From the NCBI RefSeq assembly GCF_015706575.1, contig NW_024037069.1:44461553-44525552 (forward strand): a stretch of 64,000 nt of DNA, given 5' to 3'. The notes under the pieces are model-generated. The model had not been told where the DNA came from. It did no database searches and worked only from the letters and a program-made list of their open reading frames with translations. This DNA is from Patiria miniata. Taxonomy: Eukaryota > Echinodermata > Asteroidea > Valvatida > Asterinidae. A program made the position numbers and the translations under genes. Shown piece by piece: positions 26,801 to 37,206 of the stretch. Position 1 is the stretch's first letter. Each line of letters starts with the position of its first letter.

Positions 26801-28138
26801 ATGAAGAACCCCATCTCTAAAACAGTATTTGTGTATTTCTGAAAAAAATTGGGATGAAATTCGACCGAAAGGAGAGTTCATTTTTCAAAATGGCGATGGG
26901 CTTCAGGACTGCTTTAAGGGGTGATCATCTTTGGAGGGAACAATCACCTTAAAGTCATTGGTTAACACGCCCCCCCCCCCCCCCCCTTAAGAATTGAACG
27001 GAATAAAAGGAAAGAGGGTAAATGAAGCTTTAATTCGATGTATGTCTCGATCATCTGTGAGAGTTGAGTATTTTCCCCGATTTTTTTTATTATTTGGTGG
27101 CAATTTATTTACCGATCTGTACTATCGGTGAGAACATTCCCGATTGAACACTGTTAGCACAATGCCGCATGGTCATTTGTTCTAGCTAAAAAACAATCGG
27201 CACCATCGGCGGTGTTCAAGCTGAGGTATTTTAAATTATGCAAGATAATGATGATAATTATGCGAACTGGAACGCTACCGATCTAACTAGGAACCGTGAC
27301 GGGTCATTGCGGAAACTATGACATGTTTCACTTGACATGTTTAACTTGTCGAACGACAGAGTAAATACACGTTTTCCATTCTCTTTTTCTTATCACCAAA
27401 TGTCCTAGAAAACGAACTCTAATTTACAATTTATTCCTGCCATGGTGCCACTTACAGACTTTCATTCTTTGTTAAACAAGAATATTAAACTTGTGAAAAA
27501 GGTTGTTAGAAAAAATGTTTATTGTATGTCTAAAAGCAAGTGTATAGTATAGCTATATTGTATGAGAAAATTATACCCAGTTGTTTACCTTGGATTAGGC
27601 CTAGATTTAATTAAGTAAAATTTAGTCTTAAATTGCCAAAAGGCGCAGGAGAAAAGCTAATCACAGATGCGACATCATTACCGGAAAACATATAAACTCT
27701 GTCAGTTTTATATAGCAACGTTGAAGAAAATATGTCAAAGCTCAGTTAACTTTATCGTCGTTTGTATATCTGAGATTTTAAAGATTGTTCTGTTTAAGTC
27801 CACCATAGGCCTATCACTATATCTCTCAAAGTTGCCTACATTCATGAGATACACTCAAATACATAGGACTGGGACCAACGAACTGTCAACGCAGCTTACC
27901 GGTATTCCGGCAATCAGTCATCATAACATTGACACAAAATAGTTCCTTAGCAATAATAGGTTACCAACCAAAGTGTTATGCAATGTATATTGCCTGTTGA
28001 CTGGTAATCGGTAGATGTTAAATTCGTTAAGCAGTATTTTCTGCTTATAGAAGCTGCATTAATGAGGTCCCGGACTGCCGAGCTACACATATATTGAGGA
28101 GCTACACAAAACACTATCGTCATTCTGAAATCATTCTT
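23894..28138. other. Non-coding stretch with scattered repeats
   Basis: No gene was recognised. Near 24918-25053 is a decayed copy of a repeat with GATCCGGATCACTTCCAAAA near its start and CCTCCTTGGCGGAGGT, a palindrome-like end, at about 25031. I recall that end motif from repeats in several marine animals. A 5-bp microsatellite (AGAAG) lies at about 26446-26474. A repeat at 26885-27090 has an inverted relative at 34780-34970. Confidence 0.45.
26885..27090 (+). repeat. Interspersed repeat, copy 1
   Basis: It contains GATGGGCTTCAGGACTGC, AGGGGTGATCATCT and ATGTATGTCTCGATCATC. All three recur in the same order, in reverse orientation, at 34780-34970. A poly-C run (about 26970-26987) sits inside this copy. 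Class unknown. Confidence 0.6.
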
Positions 28139-28732
28139 CAGGGTGAGTCAAAAAGAACATTACCAAAGTAGGAAAAACAATATTCAAAAAAATATGTAAC
28201 TCGCTCCATTTCATAAAAAAAAATAATACAGGGATAAAATACATATGTTATTGACTACACATTTCACTTAATTCGCCAACTATCTATCTTAATAAATAGA
28301 TCACAACATTCCGCTGTCTACCGCTGATAATTTACCGTCCTACGAACTGATGAACACCCGTTAAATACAACGAAAATGGACGTTTTCCCACCTCACGAAT
28401 GAACGAAAACTGGCAAAGGAAAACAGACAAAAATGGCCATCAATAGTTCAAATTGTATTTCATTTGTATTTGAATGCCTGTGTAATTTGTAATTCTCACT
28501 TAGCTTAACAGCTTCAAACGACATTATGGACGGCTAAAAAAAAAATAGTTTCTTTCATTAGTAAAACATGCATAACTTGTGATAGCATGTAATGGATCGA
28601 TTCCAGTATTTTTTTCCAGATGAGTGGGAGAAATGCCCTTTTCAGACATACTTCTTTGGCGTATCAAATTTGATTGCTTTTTCAGAAAAAAAATATCATT
28701 AGTCCAAGTCACTTTCTTTTTGACTCAACCTG
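28139..28732. mobile_element. Non-autonomous CAGGGTGAGTC-ended element, 594 bp
   Basis: It starts CAGGGTGAGTCAAAAAGAAC and ends TTTCTTTTTGACTCAACCTG, followed by TA (the left flank is TT). The interior shares blocks with 41844-42290, for example ACTCGCTCCATTT, GCAAAGGAAAACAGACAAAA and TTTGAATGxCTGTGT. No open frame of note. It belongs to the same terminal-motif group as 8916, 10036, 11905 and 23516. Confidence 0.75.
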
Positions 28733-31700
28733 TAGAATTGACTAGAAAACAGTGCGACTTTTACCCAACCGATCCTGTAGTCAGCTGACTATCGGCGTTT
28801 AAAATTGCATCTTTATAAAAAAAAAAAAACACTCATTCCAACACTCAAACTTACATTGGCCAAAAAAACACAAAATCCTACAGCGGGCAAAAGAGAAAAT
28901 CGTCACCACTTCCTAGCTCAAAAACGAACAAATCCGAAACGGGTCCTGTAATGTTATTAATATTAGTGTAAATTTCACTGAAGTCATAGGCCTAATGCGA
29001 GTTTTTAACCAGCAACAGAGTGACACGCGACCACGCACAATGCGTGGCCATGTTTTTCGCAGAATTCCTCCCTAATGGTTACAATGCATCTATAGGGAAT
29101 GCTCAGGCGTATTCGTGATCAGGTCAGGCAACATGTGCAGTGTTCGTCTAAATGAGATTATCCATCATTCATTAGCACCATGCATGGCGAATTACGTGTG
29201 CCAACAATATTATAATCATGGAGATTACATTTTCCCCAGAATTTAATAAGGAAATAACGTTGAGAATGAAATACACGTTATTTCAATTATCCGATGCTAC
29301 CCAATGCCAACTTATTCTATGCAATGCGTGTCATTTTAACCGGTTTTTTTTTTCTTTTTTTTGGTTTACTTCTGAATTTTTTTAAAGAAATTAAATCTGG
29401 CAAACCGGGAGTTTCACAGACCATCTAATCCTACGTTGATTTGTAATCTTTTTGTATTCAAATAATTTGTAGATTGTACACATTTTGCCAGGGAAACGAT
29501 TCCACTATATATAAAAGATATTTAGGGAGATAGGAAGTCGATATCACACAAAAATGAAAAATTAACAATCTAATCGGTAACAATCTAAAATTTAAAAGGC
29601 CGGGTGTTTTGCTCGAAGAATGCTTGCTAAAAATAATAAATAATGAACTTCCTTTAAGACTGAAAGAAACACTTTTTCAAAATTTCATATCTTTGATCGC
29701 ACAATTCCATTTTTTTTTCACTCTGGACCGTTACATTATGCTCAGGAAAACCGATTTTTTGCTCACTGTGTTCAGGTCCAAATAAACTTTTACAAAAGTC
29801 GTGTTAAATGTGAACAAAATGCAACTGAATGCATTTCCAGAAAAAAAGCTTACCATCAGGATGGAAAACCGGCTCAATATGACAACTATTTTGTTGCGTT
29901 TATTGGCTGATTGGTGCATATCATTTATAAATTCTGAATGAATTTTACAGAATACAACTGTAACGTTAAAGGGCGTTAATTGGTCTTCATCGATGTATCG
30001 CGTGCATCTTCACAAGCTGCAGAACATAAAGACTCCCAAATTGGTTTTTATATTGTATGATCTGACTTTTCGACTACTGAATTTCTCGAAGTTGTATTTC
30101 TCATGATTATTTAGGCATTGCACATATTTTAGAGACCACTAGTCCTAACAACTCCAAGGTGATATAATTAAGGGAACTATTTCTACATTAAAAGTGTATA
30201 CGCCAACGTGTGAAATAAGCACCAACGTACTGTGCAATAATATGAACCGATAATGATAACAAAATCCAAAATATTAATTCCAAACGAATAATAAAGATTA
30301 AAACCTGAGGTTTTGGTTGAAACGCATGTAGTTTGAGAGCGAGCATCAACGTCCATAAAAAGCCGGGAAAGCACGCAGCGTGAACTGGAAGGGCCGGTCG
30401 TGGGGCTGATTCGCTGACTGCCCGGTACAAAGAGCCCGAGGCACGCGGTAAGCCGGGGAAAAAAACAAACTCATTGGAGTACATGCATGGACGGAAAATG
30501 GCAAGTATAACATACGACAAAGGTCTACAAATGACTGGTTTTGAGAGAAGCTCTTTGAAATTGCTCCTTTTGGTTTAAGCTTCCAACAGATTTTAAAGCT
30601 ACTTTTTTCATTTAAACTTCCTTTTGATCTAGAAGAAGTTATTTCAATCTTCTTTATCTCAGCCTGAAAATAGTTTCCACTTTAATGATTAACTCTGAAA
30701 ATAGTTTCAACTTAAAAAGTTTGGCGAATATAATAAATGCCAATGATGTACACTAAACAACAAACAGAAAAAATGAACATAATTTATACGCTGCCTCTAT
30801 ATATAAAAGAATAGAGGCAGCGTAACAGGTTTCCAGAGGAAGACAATTTCAAGAGAATTTTAACATCATTTAGTTCTTTTTCGACGAAAGAAAAGAAGTA
30901 AAATACGATGATGGACTAGTGTTATCCCAATGAACTATTTGATTTAGGAGACGTGAACTGAATAGCCTGAAATTCTCTGAAAAATTGTCCACACGAAGAG
31001 ACATTATTGTTTACGAGAAGCAAAAACATGTTGCCAATAACGATAAAAACAGATCCCTCACAATTCAGTTTGTACTGTGGTGAGAAATTGAGTGGTAAAA
31101 GTGAGCATGTTAAAAGTGATTTTCTTTCGTCCCGTTGCTCGCTTTTATAGCGATTTTTAAACTCATGTCGAGGAAATCGGTTTCCAGGAAAGACTTGTGC
31201 CGTGGCGTGCTGAGAAAAAATGCAACTTCTTCTAGAGGGTTTAAAAAAAAGCCGACGGAGTATAAATCTCTAAAATGCAGTTGCATGTATCATGTACATG
31301 CATGGTTGAGGGCAATATTATACTGTGGCGCGTGGCCTTTATTTCCCATGATAATTAGGCCACATTTTATCACGGCTGGCCCGTTATCCACTGCTCCCTA
31401 TAGCAGCCAAGTATAAAATAAGTTATATGTCTGATATTGGAAGGCAGTTACTTCGTCCTGTAGGCCGATGCACGTTTTGTTGGTAAAATTGATACCGGAG
31501 ATTTTAGGACCGTTTTACAGATCGACCCATGTAAACCACTGTACTATGAAAGGGTAACAACGGACTAGACAAAATCGACCAATATTAAATTTTAAAAAGT
31601 AGACCGTTTACAAATCCTGTATAAAAATAAAATATTAGTTATCACTTATCTCTCCATACATTTTGGACAACATTGACCAATATGACCTATCCAACGCATT

Positions 31701-33430
31701 GTTATTGCAGTTCCATACTAAACTAAACATACTGAGTTTATTCTGCGGTCTAACTCGGCAAATTTCAGTACTTTTATTTCCGAAACTGAATTAATGAGTG
31801 ATTTTTCTTTGACTTCATGATAAATAAATAGGTTTATGGTTTACAAATGGTATTTTCCCTGATCTTTATTCTCGTTTACATGTGAATATTTTAACCAACA
31901 GCTGTATTTTGTTTTAATATTCTAAAAATGTCCTTCTTTGAAATGAAAACCAAGGGCAGACCTAGAAATATGTCACGACAACCCCAGATGTTTTAGGATG
32001 TTTACGTACGTTTCTCCTTTATTGGAGTCAACGTCGGGTGAAGGTTTCAAAAGCCTAGGTAAAATTGTGTCGTATTTCGTGTCTTTTTCCAGTGGAGAAT
32101 GACTAAATTGAATACAATTTTAAAGTCCACGCTGAATTGTTCTTTCACATCTTATTATTTCATAAAATCTTAACTTGCATTATTCTTTTTTGTTAGATTG
32201 CGGTCCTCGTCGCGACGTGCTCTGTACAACAAATTCGATTTTTTTTTCTATGAGTAAATTGTCGACTTGTATGTTTCATTCCAACCAAAACAAATCCCTT
32301 TTCATTTTTTTTTGCACGACTGCAACAACTCTCGGAAAAAGGGGTTTGTTTTGGGCACAAACTGATCCGCTTTGTGAGCAGACTGGCTCCCGGTCCGTAC
32401 ATTATCGATACTGATTGTGGGGCGGCAACCAGCCTACCCCGCGAGAACTGAATAATTGTCTGGCAGCCAAAATGATTCGAAATTGTAAAATAATAATTCA
32501 AAATCTTAACATGGGCTGATTTGTTTCGGTGGATGTCTCATTCAAAAGTGACTAACGTTTGTATTGCTAGAAACATAGTACTTAAGAAAAAGGAATCATA
32601 ACGATGTTTATCACATTACTATGACTCGCTGGGTATTCATTGGCGAACTCGTCTTTTCCAATGTTGGCGTCAAAAGGGAATTGTTTTCCCGTCGTAAACG
32701 GACATAAACCAGCTCTATATAGTCTAAAGACTGTTTCATTTGATTGTGAAATTGGCAAGATAAGTCAGCATTGCGAAATACTCTGTAGGGCCTAGACACG
32801 TGACTCATGTGAGCTTCCATTCCTATGATTTAACCTTCAAATAAATGTCCATTCTTCCAAACATGTGGACATGCCCCACCCTAACGCCATGATGCTGCAT
32901 GGTTTTCGCGTGTGCGTGGTTGTTTAGTAATTAAACCCAACGGAACTCATGCAAAATCATGCATGCTTCAAATTAGTATAGATGATCATTAGTGTCAATT
33001 GTTGATCAGCATGTTTGTCAATAAACCACATTTCGTTCTGTCTAAAAAAGACCAAACGAATTCAGGAATGTTGTCGTACCGATCTGTGTATACCACGTGC
33101 AAAGCGTGGGCCACCGAGGCACGCCTTCACGGGCACCGCGTCGAAACGCGCCCAGCGACCCCGGCTAAACCGCAGCATTTCACGCTACTAAAAATAACTC
33201 ACGTTGAGTTTTCCAATATCAGGAGATTTTCCATTTTGTTTTCCGTCATGGGTAAATTCTACAAGGTGTTCATTGCAATTTTGTTTAAAATGTAATTCCT
33301 GACCATTTGCTTTAGAAGCCTAGCAGCGGGAGCAGATGAGTTCTCCGGTTCAAATAGGCAATATTGCACCGTTGATGAAATTGATTATTCACTTGTTTAC
33401 CTTTTATGAAACAATATTGAAAGGTCACAC
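28733..33430. other. Non-coding stretch, no gene recognised
   Basis: No coding exon was supported. Notable items are a perfect 14-bp hairpin at 30787-30824 and GC-rich patches at about 30360-30460 and 33080-33190. The ORFs over these patches look like by-products of base composition. Confidence 0.45.
30787..30824. other. Perfect 14-bp hairpin
   Basis: TACGCTGCCTCTAT (30787-30800) is followed by a 10-base loop and its exact reverse complement ATAGAGGCAGCGTA (30811-30824). The stem is too short for a normal microRNA precursor. It could be a tiny palindromic repeat remnant or a structured RNA element. Confidence 0.7.
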
Positions 33431-33909
33431 AGAGTCATGGTACATGGTCTGCATGGTTTTATTGGTCTTACCTTCAATGGCAATGGAGCTCCGCATCCGG
33501 TTGTGACCAGCAATCGCCAACGATTTGCCGACAACTAACAGCCCTTGCTCATCGCCAAGGCAATACGGAACCAACTGACGAAACGAAAGCAAACATGACG
33601 CGTTTTCTCCAGGAGTTTCGCACCGGAAAGCGGCAGCAATTTCTCCGTTCGATGGCTGCTTTCGCCGCAGCCATACTAATCAAGCCCAAACTTCTGACGA
33701 CTGCAGAAAGACGTTTTTTAAGAGTGGCAACCCGTAGCCGGAAATATGGAGTAACAATTGTGATATTCATATTCTCTCGCTTTTGAAAAAATACTTCTGT
33801 GGAATGAATTGCCTCTAGCCGTTCTTGATTGTGAGTGATTACGTAGGCGTTGACCTCCCAGGTCACCTGAACGCGGCGGGAAACGAAAGGGGATTCCCCT
33901 GCTGAGTAA

Positions 33910-34020
33910 TTCGTGACGTAGGAGCGCTCAGACCAATCAGCGAGCCGGTTGCATTTTGGGCGGGATTTCCACGTACACTGTACGTCGTCTGCGATTGGTC
34001 ATTTGTACTCTATGCAAATT
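33910..34020. promoter_or_regulatory. Promoter-like cluster of binding motifs
   Basis: Within about 110 bp are a CRE-like TGACGTA (33914-33920), a CCAAT box (33933-33937), an E2F-like TTTTGGGCGGGATTT (33954-33968), a near-palindrome ACGTACACTGTACGT (33971-33985), a reverse CCAAT box (ATTGG, 33994-33998) and a perfect octamer ATGCAAAT (34012-34019). The sequence is GC-richer than its surroundings. This combination is typical of cell-cycle or histone-type promoters, but I found no recognisable gene on either side, so the target is unknown. Confidence 0.45.
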
Positions 34021-34671
34021 ATCTACCTGGGGAAGCGATGAAGTAAAAAAAGACAATCCCTGGTTTTGGCGGTAAAAGAGATAGCTGGATATCCGGTCAA
34101 TGGATTATGGTATTATGCTCCTGCGTATGCCAAGACGATTTACGTGTTAATATGCCAGATTCCTTGATCCGTAGGCAAACAAAATGGGGAAAACCACACC
34201 AATAAAAAATACATTAACATTTCTGATATCTTCAAAGACAAAAAAAATCATCAAAAAATTATATACCAATAGGCCTAGTAACTATTAAAAAACACACACA
34301 TACACAAATGACAGTAAACAACAACAATATATAAGATAATAATAGTAAATGATATGTTTCTTTTTATTGTTTTGTTGGAAAATGTTGTAGCGTGTACAGT
34401 TTATTAGGCCTAAGAATGACATGAGGAATTGCCGTCCGTATAGCGAAGGATAAGCGACTTCCAAATTCATGTGTATTCCTATCCAATGCTGAGAACAAAT
34501 TTCAGCCTTTTTTGTTCTTTCAAGTATGTAGTACAAACTTCAATCTGTTTTTATATTTTCCTGTTAAGTGTCACATTTGATGTTGATTTCCCCCCCCCCC
34601 CCTTGTAACAATTACTGACCGACTCCTATAAATAGAAGTAGGGAGACGAGAGGGCGTAGTTTTGATATGTA

Positions 34672-34975
34672 GGGTTCATTGACCCCCATTGTAATGCTAC
34701 CAATAGATGGCGCCCTGTCCTTTTGATAGTCGGCTTATGGTTGCAGACCAGTAAAATATACTGCCATAAACGTAAACCCCAATGAAAAAATGCCCCACTT
34801 TAGAATTGAATTCAGGACAAAATACTCACAACTCTCCAAGGTATTCGAGACATACATGAAATTGAAGCTGATTCATCATCTTTTCCTGGGGTAATTCAAT
34901 GACTGCTTGGGAGAAATTTCCATCCATAGATGATCACCCCTCAAAATAGTCCTGAAGCCCATTGTGAATTCCCAT
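34672..34975 (-). repeat. Interspersed repeat, copy 2 with GGGTTCATTGACC tail
   Basis: The 34780-34970 part is the inverted relative of 26885-27090. The adjoining part at 34672-34740 (GGGTTCATTGACC ... CCAATAGATGGCGC) recurs at 35482-35550 with CAATAGATGGCGCTCTGTC. These are probably pieces of one interspersed family with no coding capacity. Confidence 0.55.
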
Positions 34976-36760
34976 CATGATTTTGAAAAGTTTGAAAAAT
35001 GAAACCTACGTATACGCTCCTGCAATGAACAAGACCTCCGTAAAATCAAGTAGTGGGAGGGGGCGGGGGACGGGGGGGGGGGGGCTGAACAACATCTTCC
35101 CAAGGGGGCCCTGTTCACTTTCCACAGACGTTAAAATAAAGGGATTTGGTGGTCAATGCGCATGGAAAAAGGGTGCCAAATTTCCAGTTGGGGGTGGGGT
35201 CGACTGGGGGGGGGGCGAATTTCGAATGGGGCGTGCACCCCAAGGCCCCCCCCCCCTCCCCCCCGTAGGCTAGCCGCTAGCAAAAGAGCACTTTATAAGG
35301 GCCCGATTTCATCAAAACTTCATACAAATACAAGCTCACAATCCTGTGCACGGCTTCCCCTTTTTTTTGATAAACCCTCAAATTCATGGCCCACAAAATG
35401 CTTTAACAGCAGAGAATGTCGTGATTTGGCCCGCGTTAGTAATTCTGGGGCATATCCACTGGTACGTACGTCTGCACTAGCAGGGTTCATTGACCTGCGC
35501 TGCAATGTTAAACCAATAGATGGCGCTCTGTCATTATAATAGTTGGTTTAATTTGATTCATAACTTCTGCAACACGAAAATTAGATCTAGACGGACATTA
35601 TTGTATCACACTTTTGGAGGTACATACACGCATTTATAAAATTATTTCAATGTTGGTGTTCATTATTACAATATGAACAACAGGGGCGCAACTAGGGCTA
35701 GGCTGCTGGGGGGGGGGGGCAACTTGGGTGCATTTTTCAGGGGGGGGGGTACTGAGGGCAACGTTTTGTTTGTGCGCAATTCAAGATTTCAAATGGGGGG
35801 ATCTGGGGCACGGTCCTCCGCTGCAGGGAAGGAGGAACTCCCCCCCCCCCCCCCGTAGTCACGCCAATGCTGCAGTTATTAAAGAGAATAAGGAACACAA
35901 TACATATCAAAATGTTACGATATACACACGGATCCTAAATAACAATCAAGAAATATCTCGACAGGAATATCTCGCCCCTCACCTCACATCTCAACTAACA
36001 AAGATTGAAATTGTTTGCTGAATTAAAAATCGAAATGAGCCATAATAGATTGTTTCAGATTTTAATGTTTTATTGTAACACATTGGAAACTGCATACATC
36101 ATGTACAGTGAAAGACGCCTTGATCTTGCGTGCTTTAAAAAAGTTTTTAAAATACACACTAAAACGTGACATGTGCTACATTATTAGGCCTATGAACAAC
36201 GTCCTACACATTACCCCCTCCAAAAATAATATGCATAATTAATGGAAAAGGTCTCATAAGACAAATATTTTGGCCTCGTTTACAATAATCATTATCATTA
36301 CGTATAATGATTAATATTCATGAGCTTGTATCAGGGGCGTAAATCGGGGGGGGGGGGGAGGTTATATGCCCCCTTTTTGACAAGGCCCCACTTTTTCGTG
36401 AGGAGAAACCAAAAATGCGGATTTCGAGGTATTTTGCGAAATTCCCAACAACCAAAATGTATGCAATAACACTGAAAAAAGGGGGGGGGGGGTACAAAAG
36501 CATAAAATGCGCCGTTTTGCTGAAAGCGCGATTATACATAAAGATGCACATCTGTATCCTGAACATTGCCCCCAGTTTAATGCGGTGTCCAGCCCCCCCC
36601 CCTCCCCCACACACTTTTCGGATTTGTCCGGCCGGGCTATTTTTGGTCATCCACAATTCCTCCCCCCTCCCCCCAAACACACACACACACACCCAAGTTT
36701 ACGTTACATACCAAGTGTGGACTTTCCATTGCTTTCGTGTAGTTAAGAAAAACCAGTGAA
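34976..36760. repeat. G/C-homopolymer-rich repeat cluster
   Basis: Repeated segments start CAGGGGCG (about 35681 CAGGGGCGCAACTAGG and 36331 CAGGGGCGTAAATC; also 4553 CAGGGGCGGATCAAGG). Each leads into G runs of 9-16 and ends near C runs. The open frames here (such as those at 36318-36692 and 35156-35539) encode low-complexity Gly/Pro sequence and are not credible genes. A CA microsatellite lies at about 36677-36692. These are probably decayed copies of a family with poly-G/C interiors. Confidence 0.5.
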
Positions 36761-36900
36761 AAAACTCATTTTTCTCAAACTGTGAAAACTCTTTCAACCC
36801 AATTTTTTTTCTATGATTCCCTTTAGTGTTTCTCTTCATTCTGTTACAGATAAACCTAACCCCAAAATGCCTCTAAACCTGTTTTCCAGAAATTGGGAAA

Positions 36901-36932
36901 CACTGTGTGGACTTGCCCAAGTCCGCACAGTG
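36901..36932. other. Tight 14-bp hairpin with 4-base loop
   Basis: CACTGTGTGGACTT, loop GCCC, then AAGTCCGCACAGTG. Only one position departs from perfect complementarity, and it could be a G-T pair. Further GTGGAC/GTCCAC words follow at 36952-36980, so it may be part of a small palindromic element just beyond the 3' end of the Myb/SANT-like gene. Confidence 0.65.
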
Positions 36933-37206
36933 TCTCCTCTACCTGGTTTATGTGGACATCTTTTGTTCGGAAGTCCACACAGGGAATGTAATGCCTGTAC
37001 ACCCACACACCCCCACACACACTCGACGGCACAGTCTTACTCCACTGGCTTATATTGCTTGTTGTGTAGTACGTCACTGATCTCTAAATCTACAAATCTT
37101 TGTGTGGCTAAAATTATTTCTAAATGCTTGGAAAGAAAATGGTCATGACTTGTGCTTATTTGTATACTTATTTTTTTGTTTTCGTAAAGTATAGTTTTTC
37201 AAGTTT

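Noticed and set aside
36318-36759. Overlapping Gly/Pro-rich open frames on both strands
   Set aside because: They are produced by G and C homopolymer runs and a CA microsatellite.
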